Below, one piece after another: positions 6,815-13,187 of a DNA stretch of 14,526 bases. Origin of the DNA: Alphaproteobacteria bacterium (GTDB taxonomy: Bacteria; Pseudomonadota; Alphaproteobacteria; Acetobacterales; Acetobacteraceae); NCBI GenBank assembly GCA_026225015.1, contig JAMFRY010000165.1, positions 1-14,526 on the forward strand, in the 5' to 3' direction. Under the pieces are notes generated by a model. The model was not told the origin of the DNA. It saw only the letters and a list, made by a program, of their open reading frames with translations, and did not search any database. How positions within the stretch are numbered: position 1 is the stretch's first letter; every line of letters starts with the position of its first letter. The translations under genes and the position numbers were made by a program.

Positions 6815-6855
6815 CTAGAGCGATTTCCGATCAACTTGATTGGAAATCGCTCTAG
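6815..6855. repeat. Intergenic palindrome, copy 2
   Basis: ctagagcgatttccgatcaa pairs with ttgattggaaatcgctctag over its whole length, broken only by one G-T wobble and with essentially no loop. The core gatttccgatcaa relates it to copy 1. Palindromes built on TAGAGC...CCGATCA are, from memory, abundant between genes in several alphaproteobacteria. No T-tract follows, so it is not a typical terminator. Confidence 0.75.
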
Positions 6856-6913
6856 GAACGCCGTTATGCCCCTCGGCGCGGCCTGCCGCCACCGAGGTTC
6901 CAAGCCTTCTGTT

Positions 6914-7233
6914 TTACGCGGCATTTAGCGCCGCCGCGGCGACTTGCAGCATCAGCGAGCCCGGCAGTTTCACCGTGGAGACGCCATCCATCACGATTTG
7001 GCCGCTCTGATTGGTCACGATTGTCGAAATTTTCGCGACGTGCTTGGGCAGCAAGGCGGTGATGGTGGCGACACAGGTGACGGTATCGTTGATGAAGACG
7101 GGCGCCAGAAAATTCACCAGCTGGCTGAAATAGATGGTGCCGAAACCAGGCATTTTCTTGCCCAGAACTTTCGAAGCAAGGCCGAAGAGAATGCCGCCAT
7201 GGGCGATGGGATTGGCGCCGTTGTACCTGACAT
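6914..7233 (-). pseudogene. Remnant of a MaoC-type (R)-enoyl-CoA hydratase
   Basis: The readable part is the C-terminal half of a hotdog-fold MaoC/PhaJ-like hydratase: NPIAHGGILFGLASKVLG, MPGFGTIYFSQLVNFLAPVF and NDTVTCVATITALLPKH, ending TNQSGQIVMDGVSTVKLPG. AGGAGAAGAGT followed by ATG at 7233 looks like the original ribosome-binding site and start, directly after the CoA-transferase stop. That ATG is in a different frame from the hydratase sequence. The N-terminal part, with the catalytic Asp-x-x-x-x-His motif expected before IAHG, is missing. So a deletion plus frame change has destroyed the gene. A shorter product of 124 residues could begin at an ATG at 7288, but it would lack the active site. 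Confidence 0.8.
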
Positions 7234-7245
7234 ACTCTTCTCCTG

Positions 7246-7610
7246 TTAAGTAGCGGCATCCCGGTATGGGCTGCCGGGTCGAACGCATCCTCGCCGATAG
7301 ATATCCTTCTCGATATCGATACCCGGAACGATTTCGATGAGCACAAGTTATCCGCCCGTAATTCGAAAACGCAACGTTCCGTGACGAATAATACAGGCTG
7401 TTTGATCTTCGAGGCATAGGCGCCGCGGGAGGTGATCTGTTCGACCTCTTTGACGAATTTTTTGTGCTTGCCTTCCGGATGGCCAGTGCTCAAAAACCGC
7501 TTTTCCATGGCGATAGAGCGTTCTTCCGGCCAGCCGGACACGGCGCACACTGCGGCGCCGACCGTGGCGCCGTCCCTGATCGACGCGGCGGCGGGAATGA
7601 CTTTTGACAT
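7246..7610 (-). pseudogene. Remnant of an acyl-CoA:acetate/propionate CoA-transferase
   Basis: The first 45 or so codons read MSKVIPAAASIRDGATVG then GWPEERSIAMEKRFLSTGHP, the N terminus of family I CoA-transferases. They have a strong AAGGAAGG ribosome-binding site before the ATG at 7610. At about 7475 the sequence jumps directly to KHKKFVKEVEQIT ... QPVLFVTERCVFELRADNL, the extreme C terminus. Some 400 residues, including the catalytic glutamate region, are gone. A single-base frameshift near 7340 then interrupts the tail, which continues in another frame as LVLIEIVPGIDIEKDI and stops at 7246-7248. The full enzyme would move CoA between short-chain acyl groups. It appears to have formed an operon with the MaoC gene. 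Confidence 0.85.
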
Positions 7611-7833
7611 TCTGGCCTTCCTTCGCTGAAATGGCGCGTTACGAAATGGCACGAAAGTCGAACAGACTTGAGCGTCCGGTTGGACGGCGCAACTTCACGG
7701 GAGAAATGTTATCTAACGCGACGATGCGATAGAATCGGAAGCTGCGCAGTATTGCCACGGCATTAGCAAAGATACATCAGCCGAAGTTAGGTACAATCCG
7801 AGTCTGGAAGTTAGTATTTCTAGTGCCAGGTGA
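7611..7833. other. Intergenic stretch upstream of the CoA-transferase remnant
   Basis: I see no credible coding region, RNA gene or repeat here. It should contain the old leftward promoter of the CoA-transferase remnant. No convincing -35/-10 pair could be picked, and a TGGCACG at 7647-7653 lacks the matching -12 element. Confidence 0.5.
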
Positions 7834-8043
7834 AGGCGGCAATTGGCATTCAGCGGCGTATCGCGTACCGGCGGACTTGGCCAACTGGGCGGCGCGGCCG
7901 GGCCGAACGCGGCGACCATGGTTTATGCCGCGTTCGGCTCCGCCTGGATGTTCCTGCTGCTCGCGGCCGCCGCCGCGATTGCCCCGCTGATGACGCCGTT
8001 TATGAGTTCCACGACCAGAAATATGCTTCGAATTTTGAAATAA
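7834..8043 (+). pseudogene. Fragment of an unrecognised membrane protein, C-terminal end
   Basis: An open frame following a stop at 7831-7833 encodes about 70 residues ending in a convincing transmembrane segment (VYAAFGSAWMFLLLAAAAAIAPLM) and a short basic tail, SSTTRNMLRILK. The glycine-rich stretch before it (GGLGQLGGAAGPNAAT) resembles a loop between helices of a transporter such as an MFS protein. There is no ATG start, only a TTG at 7843 with AAGGCGG nearby. I read it as the 3' end of a gene whose 5' part has been lost, but a short real gene cannot be excluded. Function unknown. Confidence 0.4.
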
Positions 8044-8169
8044 GGCGTTTTCTTTTCAGAAGCAATCGTAGGGCGGGCGGTGCCCAATATGCGTAGATTC
8101 CGATACTGTCCCGCGCCACCCTTCAAGCTTAGAGTGGCCCTGATCCAGGGACTAATAAGGAGCACCTCC

Positions 8170-8409
8170 ATGTGCCTTGCCGTGCCGATGCGGATCACCA
8201 GCCTATCCGGGTATAGAGCGCATTGCAAAGCACGTGCCGTGCGGCGTGAGGTGAGTTTGTTCCTTTTGGAGAAGGACGCGGCGGCGGTTGGCGACTATGT
8301 GCTCGTTCATGTGGGTTACGCGATCCAATCGATCTCGACGCGCGAGGCCGATGCCCGTTGGGCGTTGTTTGACGAGATCGCCGCCAGCCAGGAGCAGCAA
8401 TATGCATGA
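8170..8409 (+). CDS. hypC: [NiFe]-hydrogenase maturation chaperone HypC
   Basis: This 79-residue cytoplasmic chaperone delivers the Fe(CN)2CO group, made with HypD, to the hydrogenase large subunit. The N terminus MCLAVPMRI carries the essential cysteine at residue 2 exposed after methionine removal. GDYVLVHVGYAIQSIS matches the conserved beta-barrel end with the VHVGYA motif. Length is normal. AAGGAG eight bases before the ATG sets the start. A longer frame from 8080 is not family-like. Its stop overlaps the hypA start. It looks intact, although its partner HypD here is not. Confidence 0.95.
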   Translation: MCLAVPMRITSLSGYRAHCKARAVRREVSLFLLEKDAAAVGDYVLVHVGYAIQSISTREADARWALFDEIAASQEQQYA

Positions 8410-8782
8410 GCTGGCGATTTGCGAGTCCGTGCTGCGCCAGGTCCTCGTTCTTGCCGAACGCCACAAGGCAAGCCGTGTGGGGCGCATTTGCCTGACCATT
8501 GGCCCACTCGCCGGCGTCGAACCGCATTTATTGTTGAATGCCTTTCCGCTGATCGCCGCCGGCACGTTGTGCGAGGCGGCTCAGATTGAAATAGAGGCAG
8601 CATCCGTGCAGGTGGAATGCGACGCTTGTGGCGCCTTGTCGATTACCAATGCCAACCGCCTGGTTTGCGGCGCCTGCGGCAACTGGCGTGTTGCGCTCAT
8701 CGGCGGCGACGAGATGCTGCTCCGCAGCGTGGAACTCATCGGAGCGCAGCCACAACAATATGGGAGTGACGCTTATGTATGA
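8402..8782 (+). CDS. hypA: Hydrogenase nickel-insertion protein HypA
   Basis: This 126-residue nickel metallochaperone works with the HypB GTPase to load nickel into the hydrogenase large subunit. It starts MHELAICESV, where His2 and the N terminus bind nickel. The zinc site is the pair of CxxC motifs VECDACGA and LVCGACGN near residues 76-100. LTIGPLAGVEPHLLLNAFPLIAAGT is the family core. The ATG at 8402 lies within the last codons of hypC, and the stop overlaps hypB, showing translational coupling. All key residues seem present and the length is slightly above the usual 113-118 because of a short C-terminal tail (GAQPQQYGSDAYV). Confidence 0.95.
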   Translation: MHELAICESVLRQVLVLAERHKASRVGRICLTIGPLAGVEPHLLLNAFPLIAAGTLCEAAQIEIEAASVQVECDACGALSITNANRLVCGACGNWRVALIGGDEMLLRSVELIGAQPQQYGSDAYV

Positions 8783-9554
8783 AATATGCGGTTGCGCCGG
8801 TGACGAGGGCGCACATGTCGCCGCTGAAATTCTATGCGCCGACATTGGCAAGCAGATTGAAGTGTTGCACGCTTTGCTGCACGACAATAATCATCAGGCG
8901 GCGCATAATCGCGCGCATTTCAAATCCGCCGGCATTCTGGTGGTGAACCTGATATCCTCCGCGGGCGCCGGCAAAACTAGTCTTCTGGAAGCGACGATCC
9001 GCGCCCTGCGCGGCAGGTTGACCGTTGCCGTCATCGAGGGCGATCTTGAAACCGAGAACGATGCGCGACGGGTACGTGAGGCCGGCGCGCAAGCGGTGCA
9101 GATCAGCACCGGCAATGCGTGTCATCTGGACGCGGCCATGGTGCACTCGGCCTTGCGCCTGCTGAATCTTGGCGGCGTGGACATCCTTTTTATCGAAAAT
9201 GTGGGAAATCTCATCTGTCCCGCCGACTTCGATCTCGGTCAGCATCGTAACGTGCTTTTATTGTCGGTAACGGAAGGCGACGACAAGCCGGAGAAATATC
9301 CGGTGATGTTCCGCAAGGCGGATCTGCTGGCGATCACCAAGCTCGATCTGCTGGAGGCTGTCGGAGATTTCGAGCCTGATCGCGCCGCCGCGCAGCTGCA
9401 TTACCTTGCCAATCCCGCACCGGTATTGGAGATTTCGGCGCGCACCGGCGCCGGAATGGCGTTGTGGATTGCCTGGCTCGTCAAGGAATACGAGGTTTGC
9501 CGGCAATCTCACGAAAGCCTGGCTGATTCGGATGCGAGTCATGTCCATGCCTGA
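8775..9554 (+). CDS. hypB: Hydrogenase nickel-incorporation GTPase HypB
   Basis: This 259-residue SIMIBI-class GTPase drives nickel delivery with HypA. The N-terminal CGC of MYEICGC is the high-affinity metal site, and no long histidine-rich nickel-storage stretch follows it. The P-loop is SSAGAGKTSLLEA near residues 60-70. The intersubunit metal site is in TGNACHLDAAMV, with adjacent Cys and His. ENVGNLICPADFDLG and TKLDLL (guanine-recognition motif of the NKxD type) follow. The start at 8775 is chosen for GGGAG eight bases upstream and for the CGC N terminus, and it overlaps the hypA stop. The protein looks complete and active. The last 20 residues overlap no domain, and the stop overlaps the start of hypD. 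Confidence 0.95.
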   Translation: MYEICGCAGDEGAHVAAEILCADIGKQIEVLHALLHDNNHQAAHNRAHFKSAGILVVNLISSAGAGKTSLLEATIRALRGRLTVAVIEGDLETENDARRVREAGAQAVQISTGNACHLDAAMVHSALRLLNLGGVDILFIENVGNLICPADFDLGQHRNVLLLSVTEGDDKPEKYPVMFRKADLLAITKLDLLEAVGDFEPDRAAAQLHYLANPAPVLEISARTGAGMALWIAWLVKEYEVCRQSHESLADSDASHVHA

Positions 9555-10146
9555 TGCGGCAGCATGGCTGGGGCGGATTCATGCCCTGAAATTAGATTCG
9601 CCGGTGCGCGTGCTGAATGTCTGCAGCGGGCATGAGCGGACCATCGGCATGGCGGGCGTTCGCGGCGTGTTGCCGGATATGATCACGCTGATTCCCGGTC
9701 CGGTTTGCCTGTATGCTGTGCTGCTACGGATTCAAGGTGCAAGGCCGGCATTGGAAAACTGCTATCCGGAATTCGTGAAGCTGCAAGGCAACAGCCGGGG
9801 TCAAGCCTGCATCGCCGCGCTTTTCGACGATTGCGACGCGAATTGGCGCGGCATCGGGACGGTGCAAAATTCCGGTTTTGCGATGAAACCATTTTTGGCG
9901 GCGCATGGTGCGCGCAAGAATTTCCCCGCTACCCTGCGCGTGGCCAAAACGCGAGCCGGCGACATGCCGCCCGGCTGCAACTGCGCCGGCGTTGTTATGG
10001 GACGTCTGCGGCCGGTGGACTGCCGGCTCTATGGCAAAGCCTGCACGCCGCGCGTGCCTGTAGGGCCATGCATGGTCCCGGATGAAGGCGCGTGCCGCAT
10101 CTGGTGGCGCAGCGGCCAGCGCCAGGAGATTGCCCATGCCGCTTGA
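9541..10146 (+). CDS. hypD: Internally deleted HypD, probably non-functional
   Basis: HypD is the iron-sulfur scaffold that, with HypC, assembles Fe(CN)2CO, and normally has about 370 residues. Here 201 remain. The N terminus VRVLNVCSGHERTIGMAGVRGVLPDMITLIPGP matches the CGGH region of family members, with CSGHER in place of CGGHTH. At about residue 54 (base 9700) the expected GCPVC motif and some 170 following residues are absent. The text resumes in frame as LYAVLLRI, then ENCYPEFVKLQGN. The C-terminal iron-sulfur cysteines survive (PGCNCAG, VDCRLYGKACTP, VGPCMVPDEGAC). Missing GCPVC makes scaffold function unlikely, though the open frame is kept. Start is ATG at 9541, overlapping the hypB stop; ATG at 9547 is an alternative. 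Confidence 0.88.
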   Translation: MSMPDAAAWLGRIHALKLDSPVRVLNVCSGHERTIGMAGVRGVLPDMITLIPGPVCLYAVLLRIQGARPALENCYPEFVKLQGNSRGQACIAALFDDCDANWRGIGTVQNSGFAMKPFLAAHGARKNFPATLRVAKTRAGDMPPGCNCAGVVMGRLRPVDCRLYGKACTPRVPVGPCMVPDEGACRIWWRSGQRQEIAHAA

Positions 10147-11245
10147 TGATCCCGCCACCGGGACGGCATTTTTGCTCCCGCAGGCGCTGGCCCGGCCGGT
10201 GCTGGCGCTTGGCGGTCAGGGGAAGGCATGTCTGGCCTTGGGGGCCGGACGGGATGTGGTCGTCTCTCCGGAACTTGGCGATCTCGCTACGCCAGATGGA
10301 TTGGAACGGCTGGAAGCAACCGCTTTGGCAATGCAACGCTCGCTTGGCGTAAAGGCGGAGAGCCTGATCTGCGACGCGCATCCGGCTTACACCAGCGCGC
10401 GTTGGGCGCGCTCGCAACATGGCGTGAGCGTGCGGCGGGTGTTTCATCATCACGCCCATGCCGCTGCCCTGGCCGGTGAATTTGCCGCGGAATCGCGCTG
10501 GCTCTGTTTCACCTGGGACGGTGTGGGGCTCGGCCCCGACGGCACGTTATGGGGCGGCGAGGCATTGCTGGGTACGCCCGGATATTGGCAGCGGGTTGCG
10601 ACGTTCCGGCCGTTTACGCCTTGTGGCGGAGAGCAGGCGGCTCGCGCGCCCTGGCGATCCGCCGCTTCCCTTGCCTGGGCGCTCGGCCTGGATTTTCCGC
10701 CGCCGGAGCTTAATGTCGCGCTCGCAAAAGCTGCGTGGAACAAAAAAGCGAATTGTCCACCAACCTCGGCGGTTGGCCGGTTGTTCGATGCCGCCGCATC
10801 ATTTTTGAACCTGGTGCATGATGCCAGGTTCGACTCCGAAGGCCCGATCGCGGTGCAGGCGGCGGCGAATGGTTCCTGCAGCATGGCAGATGCGTTAAGC
10901 CTCCCGGTGACCCTGCGCGACGATGGAACGCTGGTGGCTGATTGGGCGCCGCTGGTGCCGATGCTGTGCGACGAGACACGTGGGCAGGGCGAACGCGCCG
11001 CGGCGTTTCACGCCAGTATGGCGCTTTCGCTTGCCGTGCAGGCCATTGCCATCCGCAAGGCGCGCGGTGATTTCGCGATCGGCTTGTCCGGCGGCGTTTT
11101 CCAGAACCGGCTGTTGACCGGCCTGGCGCAGGACGCCCTCGAGCAGGCGGGATTTCGCGTCTATTTGCCGCAACAGCATCCCTGCCATGATGGGGGCTTG
11201 AGTTTTGGCCAGATCGTCGAGGCAGCGAGCGCTTGGACGACTTGA
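10136..11245 (+). CDS. hypF: Short HypF (Kae1-like carbamoyltransferase domain only)
   Basis: HypF converts carbamoyl phosphate to a carbamoyl adenylate and passes it to HypE for cyanide-ligand synthesis. A full enzyme has about 750 residues: acylphosphatase, zinc fingers, YrdC domain, then Kae1-like domain. This 369-residue version has only the last: VLALGGQGKACLALG, SPELGDLATPDGLERLEA, VFHHHAHAAAL (metal-binding HHxxH), TWDGVGLGPDGTLWGGEALL, GRLFDAAASFL, and the end GLSGGVFQNRLLTGL and PCHDGGLSFGQ. GGAG eight bases before ATG 10136 supports the start, which overlaps hypD by eleven bases. Ralstonia eutropha HypF1 is a known naturally short but functional form, so this need not be a truncation. 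Loss of the YrdC part would however prevent the complete reaction unless another HypF or YrdC acts in trans. Confidence 0.9.
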   Translation: MPLDDPATGTAFLLPQALARPVLALGGQGKACLALGAGRDVVVSPELGDLATPDGLERLEATALAMQRSLGVKAESLICDAHPAYTSARWARSQHGVSVRRVFHHHAHAAALAGEFAAESRWLCFTWDGVGLGPDGTLWGGEALLGTPGYWQRVATFRPFTPCGGEQAARAPWRSAASLAWALGLDFPPPELNVALAKAAWNKKANCPPTSAVGRLFDAAASFLNLVHDARFDSEGPIAVQAAANGSCSMADALSLPVTLRDDGTLVADWAPLVPMLCDETRGQGERAAAFHASMALSLAVQAIAIRKARGDFAIGLSGGVFQNRLLTGLAQDALEQAGFRVYLPQQHPCHDGGLSFGQIVEAASAWTT

Positions 11246-11681
11246 TCAGCCTCGCGCATGGCAATGGCGGCCGGTTTATGCGTGAATTGATCAGCGATGT
11301 TTTCGCGCGGCATCTGGGCAATGAAGCACTCGACCTCTGCACCGATGCGGCTGTGCTGCCCGCGGGGGAGGGCAATCTGGTGTTTACGACCGACGGCTTC
11401 GTTGTCGATCCGCTGGAATTTCCCGGCGGCGATATTGGCTCGCTGGCGGTGCATGGGGCGGTGAACGATCTGGCTGCAATGGGCGCGGTGCCGCATTGGC
11501 TTTCGCTCAGTTGTTTTGTGGAGGACGGATTCGAGGTGGCGCGGCATGGAAGGCGGCGGCCAGGCTGCGATCATCGGGCGGATAGAAACCGGCCGTCCTA
11601 ATCGTGGTGCTTCGGACTCGTTTGGGGGGCGAGAGAGTGCTCGATGAGTTGGAGGATGATCCCCTGCCAAGGATTTGCTGA
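11233..11681 (+). pseudogene. hypE: Broken hypE (carbamoyl dehydratase of hydrogenase maturation)
   Basis: HypE (about 340 residues) dehydrates the carbamoyl group on its C-terminal cysteine to cyanide. The first 100 residues are clear: LISLAHGNGGRFMRELISDVF, TDAAVLPAGEGNLVFTTDGFVV, then GDIGSLAVHGAVNDLAAMGA. After EDGFEV at about 11540 the middle of the gene is lost. C-terminal pieces follow in two other frames: EGGGQAAIIGRIETG (from 11546), then, after a frameshift near 11630, VLDELEDDPLPRIC ending at TGA 11679-11681, with the conserved PRxC end intact. So there is one large deletion and at least two frame changes. The start is TTG at 11233 inside hypF, with GAGG upstream, or less likely TTG at 11242. 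Product cannot be functional. Confidence 0.9.
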
Positions 11682-11848
11682 TCGCAAAATAATGGCCCTA
11701 CTGATCCTGCTCTATTTAGCGCGCGCCGCCCACCAACCCGCGCTCAGCACTCAGCATCACGAATGACGCTGGGTACTAGGTAGTTTCCGAGGCTGTGCAT
11801 AAATAGCTCCCGCAACCTAGGGTATCTCTGCTGCACAAGGATCATCAG
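11682..11848. other. Spacer between hypE remnant and protease remnant
   Basis: A 24-codon frame opens at ATG 11692 (MALLILLYLARAAHQ...), with a hydrophobic start, but nothing supports it as a gene. AAGGA stands eight bases before the ATG at 11849. No terminator is visible. Confidence 0.5.
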
Positions 11849-12102
11849 ATGAACGCTATGGTAGCCAAAAGCGGCAACCTGCGGGGTAGTCCTGCAATCC
11901 ATCACGTGCTTTTGCTCGGGTTGGGAAATACGCTGCTGGCCGATGACGGCGTTGGCGTGCATGTTGTGCGGCAGTTGGCGGAGGACCCGGAAAGGCCTGC
12001 ATGGTTGCAGCCGCTCGATGGCGGGACGCTGGGTTTCCGGTTGCTGGACTATCTGCGGCAGGCTGATGCGGTGCTGATTGTCGATGCCGCGGAGCTTGGC
12101 GC
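11849..12102 (+). pseudogene. 5' part of a [NiFe]-hydrogenase maturation protease (HyaD/HybD/HupD family)
   Basis: These endopeptidases clip the C-terminal tail from the large subunit after nickel insertion. The retained N-terminal 84 residues show LLLGLGNTLLADDGVGVHVV, with the first nickel-sensing acidic residue in LADDG, then LDGGTLGFRLLDYL, whose Asp57 is the second ligand, and ADAVLIVDAAELGA. Homology stops abruptly at about base 12101. The last part, with the third ligand histidine, is gone. The frame continues 21 nonsense codons to 12166. Beyond the break the DNA encodes hydrogenase large subunit in a different frame. The start ATG 11849 has AAGGA eight bases upstream. Confidence 0.87.
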
Positions 12103-12555
12103 CTGCCGATCTACTCGACGCTGGGCCGCATTCTGGCGCGCGGGCTTGAGAGCAAATTGCTGGTAGACCGTATGGCAGAATGGCATGCGCAGCTGATGGC
12201 AAACATCGAGAACGGTGACGTAGCCACATTCAACGACGCAAAATGGGATCCGGCAAGCTGGCCGGATCCCGCGCGCGTCGTCGGCACGATTGAAGGGCCG
12301 CGCGGGGCGCTTGGCCATTGGATCACTATCAAAAATGGCGTGATTGCGAATTACCAGGCGGTGGTGCCCACAACATGGAATGCCGGGCCGATGGACGAGC
12401 GCGGGCAGCACGGGCCGTATGAAGCCACCCTTATGTTCGGACATCATCTGGCCATTCCCGACCAACCCCTGGAAGCGCTGCGGTCCATTCATAGTTTCGA
12501 TCACTGCATGGCCCGCGCCGCGCATGTGTTTGGCCCAAGGGCGAGCCTGTCGTGA
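12103..12555 (+). pseudogene. 3' part of a group 1-type [NiFe]-hydrogenase large subunit
   Basis: About 150 C-terminal residues of the catalytic large subunit remain: LPIYSTLGRILARGLESKL, then GDVATFNDAKWDP, then GPRGALGHWITIKNGVIANYQAVVPTTWNAGP, then GPYEATL, and SIHSFDHCMARAAHVFGP. The family end is DPCxxCxxH, whose two cysteines hold nickel and iron. Here it reads DHCMARAAH, so the proline and the second cysteine are replaced. The first three quarters of the gene, including the other CxxC pair, and the whole small-subunit gene are absent. The frame has no proper start; ATG at 12172 is the first in-frame ATG. It cannot make an active hydrogenase. The short tail after the histidine (VFGPRASLS) corresponds to the cleavable peptide. 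Confidence 0.92.
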
Positions 12556-12639
12556 AGGTGAAAATCCGCTGACAAGTTTTTCCGGTCCGCACCTGTTCTT
12601 TGCCCGTGCCCAAAATTCCGTTCCGTGCAGGAGGTTTCT

Positions 12640-13101
12640 ATTTCGCCCCTCGAAGTGATGCGCTTCATCAATTTCTGGCCGCCGTTTTTGTTCGCGGGTA
12701 TTCATGTCATCTCCTTTGACCCGGATATGCGGCATGCCGAAGTCGGCCTGCGTCTGACCTGGTGGAATCGCAACAGGGCCAGAACGCAATTCGGCGGCAA
12801 CATCTATTCCATGACGGATCCGTTTTATCCGCTGATGCTCATGGCTCATCTCGGACCCAGCTACGCCATTTGGGACGAATCGGCCCGTATCGAATTCATC
12901 ACCCCAGGTAGGACAGCATTGCGGGCGAAATTTCATTTGTCCCTTGAAAAAATTCAGGAAATCCGCGCCGCGACGGCTGGCGACGGTAAATATCTGGCGC
13001 AATTTAGAGTCGAGATCGTCGATGCGAACAATAACCTCGTCGCAAACGTCGATAAAGTTATCTATGTCCGGCCAAAGCGGGCCGCATCTTTGACGCAATG
13101 A
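12640..13101 (+). CDS. DUF4442 hotdog-fold (thioesterase-like) protein, possible ATT start
   Basis: The protein has about 153 residues, cytoplasmic, of the DUF4442 family. It has a hotdog fold related to acyl-CoA thioesterases, function not established. Recognisable parts are FINFWPPFLFAGIHV, LRLTWWNRNRARTQFGGNIYSMTDPFYPLMLM, EFITPGRTALRAKF and EIRAATAGDGKYL, ending VDKVIYVRPKR. A consensus AGGAGG (12629-12634) lies five bases before ATT 12640, giving ISPLEVMRFINF, which aligns with the usual N terminus of the family. The GTG at 12625 is in frame but would place that AGGAGG inside codons 2-4 and has no site of its own. ATG at 12658 is too far and would cut the domain. It follows the hydrogenase remnant and may be independently transcribed. 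Family secure, start uncertain. Confidence 0.85.
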   Translation: MSPLEVMRFINFWPPFLFAGIHVISFDPDMRHAEVGLRLTWWNRNRARTQFGGNIYSMTDPFYPLMLMAHLGPSYAIWDESARIEFITPGRTALRAKFHLSLEKIQEIRAATAGDGKYLAQFRVEIVDANNNLVANVDKVIYVRPKRAASLTQ

Positions 13102-13187
13102 AACACAACCACCGGTACTGGACTTTTTGGTAATAATAGGTTAATAAAGTTCGATGGCTGAAAGGCGAGCCTTTGGGGCGTAAAACA

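Noticed and set aside
7647..7661. Second sigma-54-like promoter, TGGCACG
   Set aside because: The -24 half matches but the -12 position reads TCGA where TTGC is expected.
12049..13098. 349-codon open frame on the minus strand
   Set aside because: It lies antisense to the hydrogenase large-subunit remnant and the DUF4442 gene, both clearly homologous to families on the plus strand; its own translation resembles nothing.
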